Assembly: GCA_022376515.1 (NCBI GenBank)
Contig: WTXI01000103.1
Span: forward strand, 56,009-120,008
Length of the DNA: 64,000 nt
Direction of reading: 5' to 3'
From: Lactifluus volemus
Lineage: Eukaryota > Basidiomycota > Agaricomycetes > Russulales > Russulaceae
Part shown: positions 35,494-45,368 of the stretch, one piece after another
How the letters are laid out: each line of letters opens with the position of its first letter
Numbering within the stretch: the stretch's first letter is position 1
The notes under the pieces: model-generated
What the model saw: the letters and a program-made list of their open reading frames with translations, nothing else
Told to the model about the DNA's origin: nothing
Database searches by the model: none
Program-made: the position numbers and the translations under genes

Positions 35494-38400
35494 AACGGCG
35501 TGCCATAGGCCTCTGTCTCCTTATATGGTGATAGGAGATCGATATGGAAGACGTTGTGCACCTTCATTGATTCCGGGAGGTCTAGGCGAAACGCCACTGG
35601 CGTCACTTCTTCTGTGATTGTGAAGGGTCCGTATCTTTTGGGCATGAGTTTTCGTTTGCCTTTGATCGATAGGTTCTTTCCTTCCAACCACACTTGATCA
35701 CCTTTCTTGAGTTTCTCCGTCGTCTTTCCTCGTGGGTTTCGCGGTGTCTTATCGTCTTTGGCCTTTTGTATCATCTGAAGTCGTTCTTGGGCCGACTGTC
35801 TGGCTTCCGCGAGTTCCCGAAGTCGATCGATCGCTGCTGGGACGTTTTCTTCGATCAGTTGGATGTTGATTTGAGGGTGCGTTCCCATGAGAAGTTCATG
35901 AGGTGATTTTCGAGCTATGTCGTGTTTCCATGAGTTGTGAGCAAATTCTGCCATGGGAAGTAATCGTGCCCAGTCATGGGGTTGATTGCTGGTCCATGGT
36001 CGTAGGTACTGCTCCACCCATGCGTTCATTCGTTCTGTCTGTCCATCAGTTCGTGGGTGAAATGCAGTGGATAGGTTTTGTTGGATCCCCGTGTCTTTAC
36101 AGATTGCGCGAGAGAAGTTGGAGGTGAAGCGCGGGTCCCGATCCGATATGATTCGTCGTGGTAAGCCAAACCATGGTACTAGGTGACGAAGGTATTCCTT
36201 GGCGACTCCAGGTCCGTCGATTGTTTTCGTACATGGGATGAATTTAGCCGCTTTGGAGCATCCCTGGTCGACAATGGTCAGAATACTGTCATATCCTTCT
36301 GACTTTGGTAAGTCTGTGATGAGGTCCATGGATACATATTGAAAGGGGCCGTCTTCTACATGTGTATCAAAACGTTGGAGGGGTGCTTTCGATCGTGGGA
36401 GGTTCGTCTTCGACTCTTGACACTTGGCACACCCTTTCACATATTCCTCTACGAATTCTCGGAGTCGAGGCCCTTCGTATGATCGTTTGACTAATTCCCA
36501 TGTATTGGCAATGCCTGGGTGTCCGCCGATAGGGCTGTCGTGGATTTGTCGAAGGATCGATCGTCGATGTTCTGCGTTGTCTTCCAGAAAGGTTTTACGT
36601 AGGGAGTCGTGTTGAGGTTCGGAAAAAAGGGTGTCTGGTAGGAGAATGCGTGGTTCGTCGGTATTCACCCCCTTATTAAGGTCTGATCTCCGCGATAGGA
36701 GGTCGGCGACGGTGTTTTGGTGTCCAGGGATATGGGCGAGGGTGTAATTGAAGTCTTGCAGGAACGTGAGCCAACGGGCTTGTCGTCCTGTAACTTTTTG
36801 CGGTTCGCGGAAATATTGAAGGTTTTTGTGATCCGTCCTTACTTCTACTGCATGTTTAGCCCCGAGGAAGAATGGACGGCCACATTTAAACCCGAATATG
36901 ATCGCAGCCAGTTCCTTGTCGTGGGTATCATAGTTTCTTTCGGCATCTAGGAGGGTTCGGCTGTGGAACGCGATTGGGTGGATTCCATCATCAAATTCCT
37001 GGGCAATGACAGCTCCCAGGGCGAAGCCAGAAGCGTCTGTTTCCAGGATGAAGCGTTTGGTCCAATCAGGAGCCCGAAGGACTGGCGATTCAGTACAGAC
37101 TTGTTTTAACCGATCGAACGCTGTCCGTTCCTTGGTCGACCATGTCCACTGTCGGTTTTTGCACGTGAGGTCATTTAGGGGTCGTGCAATGTTGGAGAAA
37201 TGGGGAATGAAGGCGCGGTAGAAGTTGCAGAATCCAAGGAAGCTGCGTACTTCTTTTACCGTAGTGGGTGTCGGCCAATCGGTGATTCCTTTGACTTTGA
37301 TGGGGTCCATTCTAATCTTGCCATTGCCGATGATCACTCCCAAGTACTCGACTTCTCTTTGATGGAAGTGGCATTTTTCTGGTTTAAGGAAGAGATCGTG
37401 TTTTGCCAGTTTGTTTAGGATGTGATCGACTCGTAGGCTATGAAGGACTTCGTCATCTGTGGTTGCAATGACGATGTCGTCCATGTAAATCTTGACCCAT
37501 CCTTCTTGAATTTCGTCTCGGAATATTTCGTCCATCATTGTTTGGAAGGTAGCTGGGGAGTTGCGCAGGCCAAAAAACATTACTGTCGGTTCGAATAATC
37601 CTTCACTGGTTTTGAATGCCGCTTTCCACTCATCACCTTCCTTTAGTCGGATATTGTTGTACCCCCAACGAACATCAAACTTGGTGAATAGCTTTTTATC
37701 CGCTAGGTCGTGAATGAGGTCGGTGATCAGGGGGAGAGGGTAGCGGTTAGGGATTGTCCATTCGTTGAGTTTTCGATAGTCCTGTACTGGTCGTAACTTC
37801 CCGTCCTTTTTCCCCACGAAGAAGAAGCCACAAGCATATTGTGACTTGGATCTACGAATTCTTCCTAGTCGTAAGTTTGTAGCGATGAATTCTTTTTGTG
37901 CTTGCTTCTCGGCAGGGGATAATGGGTATACGCGACAGTCTAGTGAGGTGGGGGCATCTGGTTTCAGGTCGATGGCATGGTCCCATTTCCTTGGTCCTGG
38001 AAATCGTTCCGAAGCATCTTCTTGAAAGACTTTCCCATACTGGTGGTATTGTTCTGGGACGATCTGGTCCCAAGTTTTCTTGTCTTCCCTAGCCTGTACT
38101 GCCAGTTGAGTAGCCATCGTAGTTTTTGCTATTCTGGGCGACAGGGTCTCTTCTCCTTTGGTAATGGCGACGACTTCTCCAGATAGTTGGCCCTTTTCCC
38201 AATCAATGGTAGGATTGAACGATTCGAAGAAGGGGTAGCCTAGGATAATGTCATCTTCCCCTATGTCTGTGACGAAGAACAGGTGGTCGCATGGCTTCCC
38301 GTTTAATTTGACCGTTAGTTCGACTCCTGTTGTTGTTTTTCCTGCTTGATTGATAGTTCCATCTACGTTACGAACGTTTCGTGGTCGTTGCAGGGGTCGT

Positions 38401-38596
38401 TCTTTTAGCCCTAGTTTGTCAACTAGTCGTGGGTGTATGAAGCATTCTGTGGCTCCCGTATCTAAGAGTGCGTGGTTTTCAGCTCATTTCCTCGATGTAT
38501 GGATCAAGAATCCAGTCTTGATATATTTATTCCTAGCTGTATACAAAGAGTCAGTACTACAGGCCCGAATGAGAGCTGTTGCATTCAGGCCGCTTG

Positions 38597-38603
38597 AAAA
38601 CCC
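38597..38603 (-). promoter_or_regulatory. -1 frameshift slippery heptamer GGGTTTT
   Basis: Reads G GGT TTT in the gag frame, 10 nt before the gag stop, the classical X XXY YYZ form. A -1 slip leads directly into the open pol frame (SSGLNATALIRACSTDS). A downstream RNA structure was not assessed. Confidence 0.75.
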
Positions 38604-39474
38604 GCATCCTCTCCTAGAGCCTGAAGGCTCTTTACAAATTCCTCTCTTTCTTCATCAGAGAATTTCTTTATGAAGACTGCAGCCTCTGCCGGGGTGTAGG
38701 TCTTTTGTTCTTCAGGTGCGGTTGATTTTTCGATTCCGGCATCGGCGGTCCGGACGCGTGGTTTCCTATTCGGGCAGTTTCGTGCAAGGTGGCCTTGTTG
38801 GCTGCATTCGAAACAACGTCCCTCTTTTCGATGCTGCTCTTTTTCAGCATCGGTAGTAGCTTTCCTGGCGACTGCGGATGTATCCATTGCGTTTGGATCC
38901 TTCGCCTGCCAGCGCGAGCGAGAGGGGGAATTGTTATTCTGGTTTTGTTGGGGCCTGCGCCAATAAAAGCTGTTGCCACCTTGATTTCCTTTTTGGTTCT
39001 GTTGTCGGTTGTTTGTTCCGCCGTAATTCGAATGGATGGCGCGTTTCCGCAGCCAGTTTCGATGATGCCTCTGCGCTGCCTTTGTCCACTGCTTGAACGT
39101 TTCCGGGTTTTCGATATCAATGCACGAGTCAGCAAGTCCGACAGGAAGGCCACGAGCAAAGAGGCGCAGTGCCATCGGGTCATCAAGGTCCAGACCCGCG
39201 CGGTGGCCCAAGCGTTCGAAGTCCGCGATATACTGGTCGACATTTTCATTCGTCATTTTAAGTCTTCGGATTTCATCTTGGGCTTTCTCATGCTCTGCAT
39301 AATCGACAAATGACCGCTTGAATTCACTTTCCAGAACTTCCCAAGCCGTGGTGTCATAGGGAAGGAAGGATGGGTCGCGCTCGGCGCGGTCGAGCCAGTC
39401 ATACGACCGTTCGACCCATCCATCCGTTTTCGTTCCTCCTATCAGTGATAGGAAGAAGGCTGATCTTTTATAGG

Positions 39475-41581
39475 TAGTGTTGCGGGGCTCGACAAGCCGG
39501 AGCTAGCCGGAGCCGAGCCGCATTTAGCCATGGCATCGGCTTGCCAGATTAAGCCGAGCCACCTTAGCCAGGCCCTTTAGCCAAGGCTAAGCCACAGCTT
39601 AGAGCATAAGGCTCGTTGGCTTAGTCTGGCTTAGTCTCAAACTTAAACTCATTATGTAATACTACTTCAGACACTCGAGAACTCCACGGTGTGCACGCCA
39701 GACGGGGAAGACCAGGAGGGCGAGGGTCGACAAATCGCTCAACAATGTGGCAAAAGCGGGGGTATGCTGCTCCGTTGGCCATGGTCGATCATGGCCCCGC
39801 TTGGCGCGCCCAACACAGCCTTTGAACGACTCAGCGCGCCGCTTACTTCGCTTTGCGACTGGTTCGGGTCCAGGTGGGGCAACGGGGGGACAGCATACAG
39901 ATCTGGGTAGACAACGAGTATGCTGGTGATAGCCTGGCCACCTTTGGTCATGACAAAGGCCAAGGTCAACATGGTTGTTGCGAGGGGGCGGCATTCGATG
40001 GTGCAGCAGAGCTCTGTACTGCCAACGAGGTCACCTGTTGCCGTGCCGTCAGAACCAGGCAACCCAGCGTGAGTGAAGGGTGAAAAACGAAAAAAGGGAA
40101 ACCACCCATATTGAATGCATATTCTTCCATCGTAAACACCTGGTACTGATCTGCGACCCACACACCGAGGCCCTCCTGCAAGGCACTGACGGCCTCGCGC
40201 AGCATCCTGGCGGGGAGCGCGCCCACGACTTTCTTCACCGTGCGCAAGAGCCACATGGACACTACCTTGTCCTGGGGCTCGGGCGGGTACGTGCTGACCA
40301 ACATGTCGTTCACAAACGCCAGCAACAGTGCAGGTGCTGCGTCATGCGGTTGCGGCGACAGAGATACCTCGAGATGGCCGAGCAGTATGTCCGCCGCGCG
40401 CGTGGCAGACGCGCCGGTTGGGATATGCGTGCTCGCGATGGTGCCCGCGACGTGATCGAGTACGCGCGCGGCGTCCGCACCCTCATCGAGCATGTATTCG
40501 AGACAAGACTGCAACATCGTGTCCCACACATCGAGATCTTCCGTGCTCATCTCCCATCCATCCGTGTCACTATTTACGAATTCCAAATTAGCAGAAGAAG
40601 CAAAGGGAAAGACGGAGCACACTGACGCAAATGGCACGCTAAGGAGTACCGGGGCTTCTTCCCACCCTTTCGCAAGCGCCCTCCACCGCTCCGCAAACGT
40701 GCGCCACACAAGCGCGCGCACGTCTGCGGGCCAGTCCCATGTCCTGCGCCTGCTGCTAGCGCCGCCCCAAAACACGCGGAGGAGCGGTGTCGACGACGAC
40801 GACGACGGGGAAGGAGCGCTGCGCATGATAACCTCGGCGCAGAGCATGGCCCACTGCGTGCGTGCGTCGTGCGGCGTATCAGTCTCCCACACAATTTCGG
40901 GCTCTTTCTCCATGAGCCACGTGAGCAGCGATTCGCTCGCGGACGCACTGAGGGCTTCGGTAGGGAGCATTACGTGCACGTGTGTCCAGAGAGCGCGCAC
41001 GACGGCGAGCTTCATTGCTGCATTTGAGCGCGTGTGCGGCGCTAATTCGACGTCGGATGACGGTCATCCCAAAGGCCTCAGCCTCGGGGTCGGCAATGCG
41101 GCTGGTGTCAAGGACAGGAGAAGGGTGTTTAGAGTAGACTTTGCATGCAGTGTGCAATGCCAAGCCCGCCACAGCCAGGGGGGGATAGAGCGACCAGCTT
41201 TGTCACTCCAGAGGGGTCTTGGCCAACATAACTATGTGTACAGCCTTGAGACTCCATGAACTGCAACTCATTCAATTAGCAAATGATGATCCAGCAGTGA
41301 TGAAAACCTACCAGCGACAGAGGGGATAGAGAAGTGGGGGAACGTGGTGACAGAGGAGAGCGCATGGGGGAAGCGATACCGAGTTGCCACGTCTTGGTTG
41401 AAATAGATCATGTGACCAGCCCCGGCTTTCGGGTAGGCTTAGCCGGGCTCAGTTGTGATTGGAAGCCGTCTACAGTCTAACTAAAATGGGGGCTAGCCTG
41501 GGCTCGGCTACATCCGGCTAAGGATAAGCCGGCTCCGGCTTACGGCTAAGCTGTCAATAGCCGCAAGCCCCCGCAACACTA
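39475..41581. mobile_element. hAT-like TIR element in gag carrying a captured gene fragment
   Basis: Ends TAGTGTTGCGGGG (left) and inverted CCCCCGCAACACTA (right), 8-bp target duplication TTTATAGG at 39467-39474 and 41582-41589. Subterminal AGCCGGAGC-type repeats occupy about 100-150 bp at both ends. TAGTG fits the YARNG hAT terminal pattern. No transposase. The interior (about 39970-41170) reads as a GC-rich coding fragment on the minus strand. Confidence 0.9.
39966..41015 (-). CDS. Captured host-gene fragment inside the hAT-like element (unidentified)
   Basis: 349 open codons with a globular, soluble composition: WAMLCAEVIMR, RVFWGGASSRRRTWDWPADV, DGWEMSTEDLDVWDTMLQSC, GADAARVLDHVAGTIAST, KVVSMWLLRTVKKVVGALPA, REAVSALQEGLGVWVADQYQ. 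Helical-repeat style. The ALQEGLGVWV segment reminds me of Rif1/HEAT-type proteins, but I cannot name it. A further open piece upstream (41172-about 41020, HTACKVYSKHPSPVLDTS) is in another frame, as if an intron or exon break were carried along. Composition differs from the AGCCGG-rich ends. Probably transduplicated. Confidence 0.5.
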   Translation of the reverse strand: MKLAVVRALWTHVHVMLPTEALSASASESLLTWLMEKEPEIVWETDTPHDARTQWAMLCAEVIMRSAPSPSSSSSTPLLRVFWGGASSRRRTWDWPADVRALVWRTFAERWRALAKGWEEAPVLLSVPFASVCSVFPFASSANLEFVNSDTDGWEMSTEDLDVWDTMLQSCLEYMLDEGADAARVLDHVAGTIASTHIPTGASATRAADILLGHLEVSLSPQPHDAAPALLLAFVNDMLVSTYPPEPQDKVVSMWLLRTVKKVVGALPARMLREAVSALQEGLGVWVADQYQVFTMEEYAFNMGGFPFFVFHPSLTLGCLVLTARQQVTSLAVQSSAAPSNAAPSQQPC

Positions 41582-42371
41582 TTTATAGGGGTCCCGGGCA
41601 ATCGCTGCATCGTTATTCATCAACATGTATCGTTTAAACTTGATCAGAAAGGGTATAGTTTGTCCCCTTTCTCCTGTGAACTTTTCTGGGGGGATCCCTT
41701 CTAATCTGACATTGTTTTTCCCCATAGGTTCGTCTAGCATATCGTCTAGTCCATAGGGGTCATCGCCGTTGCCTCGAGGACGTCTCATAGGGTGGCGGGG
41801 GGGTTTGTGCGCGGTGTCGGTTGACCGCCCGACATTTGCGCACATGTCGTCGTCGCGTTCGGGTCTTTCTTCGGGTTCGTCTCTGGGAATATTCGGGGGA
41901 TTGTAGGGCATCTGGAATGGTGTCGGGGCGCGCGAGGGAGGGGCCGTTGCATCGATCGGTTCTCCTGATCGAATAAGTTCTCTCATATCGAGTCCCTCCA
42001 CCGGGAGGTGCAGCAATTTTAATGAGTTTCTCGCGACTCGAATGGCGACGACTTCGTTGCCCCGTCGTTCGAGTTCGAACTATACGCCCCATGCGTTTGA
42101 GAGAGCAATTTTCGTGTGTTTATGATATGTGTAGTATCCCGACCACGGGACGTGTCCTGTTTCCATCAGGATGTGTTCCATGTTCACTGTGTATTTTTTC
42201 GGTATCGTGTCGTTTATTTCTGGCCTAACTGGGAATGGGCATCGTACTTTCGCGGGGTCGCTTTCGTGCTCAATGCTATTTTCGTATGTATTTCTCCAGT
42301 CCTTTGAGGAACTGGTTGCTGCTGGTGTCGAAGCCATGTTTCTTTGTTCGTTCGGGGAAAGCTCGTTCTAA

Positions 42372-42851
42372 TGTCACGGTCAGGTCACCGTGGCGTGGTT
42401 TCGGTTCTGGGTCGTGCTGACTAAGCGGAACGACGAAGCGGCCGCAAGGACTAAGGTGCGAAGGTCTAGTCAAGGAGTAGAAGACTTGGCTGTGGCGTGA
42501 TCCACACAAGTCTTCAGAGGCTTCACTCAAAGAGGAAGCAGTCTTTCAGAGGGGAAGGGAAAGGGAAGGCTGAACAGCCACTTGTATTGCTCGCTGTATC
42601 GACTACCTGAGTTCTACAGGAGAATGAGCTTAAGGCCCGTCTCAGAGGTACAAGGGATATATATACTGGAACAGCGGATCGTACTAGAATGTTCAGGGAT
42701 GTCCCTGTGAATGTGTAGAAGCATATGGAATCGACCGGAACATTACGGAAGCTAACAGAAGGTGGGAGAATCGTCCGACGTATCGATGAGTAAGAGAAGG
42801 AAATTGACGAGTCGGGGTCACCTGTGACCGTCACGTCACGTTACTGTGACA
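42372..42851 (-). repeat. 5' LTR of gypsy element 1
   Basis: 480 bp, same ends as the 31556-32035 copy. Visible differences: T versus C near 42457 and C versus T near 42580. A convincing tRNA primer-binding site next to it was not found. Confidence 0.93.
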
Positions 42852-42856
42852 CAAGA

Positions 42857-43196
42857 AGCAGGGGGATGTAAGGGAAGGAAGGAAAGTCAGTGGGAGAAAT
42901 CCAAAAAAATTTTCAGACACACCGGCATGGCCCATGCTTACAGACAGACTCAGTGGTGGGAGCGCGGGGAAGGCATTGAGAGGAGGCATTGCAACAGCAG
43001 CATGGCACCAGAGGGCGTGCGACGGCTGCACCAGAGAGGACGACGACAGCAGCATCAGAGAGAAGGGCAAGAGAGGGGAGGTGATGACACTATGGAGGCG
43101 AGAGTGTGGGCGGCGATAACATCGGCAGCGACAGAGGGAGAGGCGACATCGCCAAAAAAAAAAAAAAGCACGAGCTGAGGTAGAAGGGTAGAACAG
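42857..43196. other. Host repeat resumed after gypsy element 1
   Basis: Same family as part of the nested element near 34690-35080 (GCAGGRRGA, AAAATTTTCAGACACACC, GATGGCACCAGAG, GGCGACAGAG-type purine-rich runs). Ends with a 14-A run at about 43155-43168. No gene. Confidence 0.5.
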
Positions 43197-43476
43197 TACT
43201 AACCTGCGGGGGCAATGGGCCAGTCGGGGCACGGATCAGTCACGCTTGTCCCCAGCCAAAGTTCAGACCCCGCAGCACTTGGGCGTGACTCGCGTGACAA
43301 ACTGCATTTTTTTGTTTTTCTATATAGCACAATTCTACCCAAAAACACACAGAATATGCTTGCATGTGGTACAGGATGCCATATGTCAATTTTTGTGGTG
43401 ATTGAGCAAGAATTGGATGAGAAATTTGAAGTGGCCCATTGCCCCCGACTGGCCCATTGCCCCCGCAGGGTTAGTA
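43197..43476. mobile_element. 280-bp MITE with about 38-bp inverted repeats
   Basis: TACTAACCTGCGGGGGCAAT at the left and its inverse (with one extra C) at the right, with a second inner repeat of GGGGGCAATGGGCCA on the right side. A 3-bp duplication CAG lies at 43194-43196 and 43477-43479. The AT-rich interior is related, inverted, to 22165-22320 and 29165-29350. Three-base duplication suggests PIF/Harbinger or CACTA; not decidable. Confidence 0.7.
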
Positions 43477-43628
43477 CAGTAACTTGGAGAAAACTTCCAA
43501 AGTAATTTGATGGACATGGCCGGCGAGACCCCTGGTCAGAATCACTCCAAATTGGGAAAGATTCCAATGCGCGGGTAATCGCCGGGTATTTACATTTGCC
43601 GCTAGTGGATGTCATGTCGGCAAGAGCT

Positions 43629-43752
43629 GTCGCGGCTTGCCCTTAGCGACGTCAATAATGTCGCGGATTGCCCTTAGCGACGTCAATAATGTCGCGGATT
43701 GCCCTTAGCGACGTCAATAATGTCGCGGATTGCCCTTAGCGACGTCAATAAT
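43629..43752 (+). repeat. Four tandem 31-bp units with internal hairpin
   Basis: GTCGCGGATTGCCCTTAGCGACGTCAATAAT-type unit, shown here by its key parts: GTCGC at the start and GCGAC 17 bases on can pair around the GGATTGCCCTTA loop. Four units then a partial one (GTCGCGTTGCC). Confidence 0.9.
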
Positions 43753-43769
43753 GTCGCGTTGCCTCAGGC

Positions 43770-44740
43770 CATAGTCCAAAGGTTGTTCCCCTCTGCGATG
43801 TGGGAAATAATGAGTTCTTCCTTTTGGCACCACACATCAAATTCAGTCTGGCTACTCACTTGTATGGGTGTATGGTACAGTATTGGTTGAGGTTTCCCAG
43901 CTTTCAGGAAGTTGTTGGATCATAAGCGTGGGCGCGACACGTAGATCCGCCCAGGTTGACATCTCCGAAACAGGCGTGTGACACTTTATGTGCATTGGTC
44001 GATCTACAGTATTATTTATCAAGTCAACCTCGGTCACAGTATCAATTCCCCCTGCTCGCTCTATGGTCGCCACGTCCCCTGACTTCTCTCTCCTCTCTGT
44101 CGCTCTGCCCTGCCCCCTGTTGCTCCACCCGCCTCTGTCTCCACCACTGCCTGCCCTTTGGCATGGCCTCCCTCTCTCGCACTTGCCTGTCGCCGCCACC
44201 ATCTTAGCATTGTCTACAGTGCCTCCCTCTCGCCGCGGCCACTGCCTGAGCTCCGGTATAGGGGCATGCATAGTTTGACCCAGAATGCTGTGATGAGAAG
44301 GAGGTCCAGAGCGACATCCATGGGTGTTTTTAGGAAAGTATGAGCTGTGGCTATAGTCTCAAGAAGTTTGGTTGGATGATACAATGGAGTAGGCACATTC
44401 CCTTGTTTTTCATCATTAGCTTGTATGCACCGTCAGGGCAGTGTGGACTATAAAGGATATATTCAATATAGATCTATGCAATGTTATCTGGATTTCTGGA
44501 CTATCACTAAGTATGAAATGTAGCCCTATGAAGTCGAAATGGCTCTATTTTCAAAGCTGGCACTAGCTGAGGAACTAGACCTACTATATGTGTGAAACTA
44601 GCAAAAGTTGTGTGCCTAGAGCCAGATTTGCCTTTTAGGTCACGGGAAGTCTGCTCTCGGAACTTGATTAACTTGATTACTCAATGTGACTAGGTACTAG
44701 CAGTCTAGCGCCAGCAACTCTAGTACCGAACTATTTCCCT
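43770..44740. other. Non-coding region
   Basis: Contains a C/T-rich block (44080-44240, CTCTGTCGCTCTGCCCTGCC and similar) like the interiors of neighbouring non-autonomous elements. The remainder shows nothing recognisable on either strand. Confidence 0.4.
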
Positions 44741-44744
44741 GATA

Positions 44745-45065
44745 GTTCCATCGGCAACCGCCATCGGCAACCGGCCATCGGCAACCGGCCATCGGCAACC
44801 GGCCATCGGCAACCGGCCATCGCAACCGGCCATCGGCAACCGGCCATCGGCAACCGGCCATCGGCAACCGGCCTCCCCGCCATCGCAACCGGCCATCGGC
44901 AACCGCCATCGGCAACTGGCCATCGCGCATCGCAACCATTATACCATCGGCAACCATACAGCGGCAGTGGCAACAAAGGCAGCAGTACCATCGGCATCAG
45001 TGGTACTGTCGGCATCAGTGGTACCGTCGGCAACAGCAGCACAAAGGGCAGCAGCAAAGACAGAA
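44745..45065 (+). repeat. 14-bp CATCGGCAACCGGC array followed by 18-bp GGTACCGTCGGCA units
   Basis: About a dozen CATCGGCAACCGGC units (44750-44930), then ATACCATCGGCAACC and GTACTGTCGGCATCAGTG units to 45045. The second part is the same repeat type and orientation as 28665-29055, so similar arrays bracket the nested-insertion zone. Confidence 0.9.
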
Positions 45066-45368
45066 GCAGTGAAGACACGGAAATGAGGCTACAAAATGCA
45101 ATCTAAAACAGTGGCTTTGGGCCCCATATGCATGAAAGGATGGCTCGTGCGTGTAGATATCAGCTAGCGGCTACAAGGCTACTAGTACTGTGCTGTAAAG
45201 CATGTTTCCTGATATATATATAAATGAAACAGCTTCTGTATGGGTTTGCATGTGCACTTTGTTATTGCAACATATAGTGGTCCAGTGGAGTATCAACACA
45301 TGTTTAAAACTACCCTAAGACAAGCCTCTGTATGTCTTTGACTAGTATTACCTCCGGCAGTTGGAACG
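45066..45368. other. Non-coding, downstream of companion gene 3
   Basis: AT-rich, with TATATATATAAATG near 45213. Nothing else seen. Confidence 0.4.

Larger units (their letters stand above)
33744..38603 (-). pseudogene. gypsy element 1 Pol: PR-RT-RNH-INT-chromodomain, split by an insertion
   Basis: Enters by -1 frameshift at 38597-38603. In order on minus: in-frame TGA 38484-38486; protease LLDTGATECF (about 38468); RT with KKLFTKFDVRWGY and YMDD (about 37480); RNase H RFILETDASGFALG (about 37050); integrase H-H-C-C (GGHPG, CAKCQ), D in SMDLITDLP and IISDRDPRF, E near GQTERMNAW. The chromodomain (EEEYEIDAILDVKKRK, LVHWKGYPNSDNTW) lies at about 33945-33800, separated from integrase by the 1513-bp nested element at 33981-35493. 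Excision leaves the frame unchanged (1521 bp = 507 codons) and pol ends TAA 33744-33746. The chromodomain marks a chromovirus, a class that targets integration to marked chromatin. Confidence 0.93.
38585..42337 (-). pseudogene. gypsy element 1 Gag, split by an insertion
   Basis: ATG 42337 to TGA 38585 on the minus strand, 546 codons after removing the nested 2107-bp element and one 8-bp duplication (frame preserved, 2115 bp = 705 codons). One in-frame TAG at 42080-42082 after AWGV. The capsid-like helical region spans the insertion (PFLIKFKRYMLMNND, then RSYDWLDRAERDPSFLPYDT, ESEFKRSFVDYAEHEKAQ). The zinc knuckle CFECSQQGHLARNC near 38830-38790 is CX2CX4HX4C. The C-terminus (EEREEFVKSLQALGEDAGF) overlaps the frameshift site. 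Confidence 0.92.
31556..42851 (-). mobile_element. Ty3/gypsy chromovirus with two nested elements
   Basis: 480-bp LTRs at 31556-32035 and 42372-42851 (TGTCAC...GTGACA; at least two differences) with 5-bp target duplication CAAGA (31551-31555 and 42852-42856). Minus-strand coding: gag, -1 frameshift, pol with C-terminal chromodomain, then a third ORF before the 3' LTR. Removing the two nested elements and one copy of each 8-bp duplication leaves 7660 bp and restores gag and pol in frame. Each of gag, pol and ORF3 has one in-frame stop. Confidence 0.95.
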
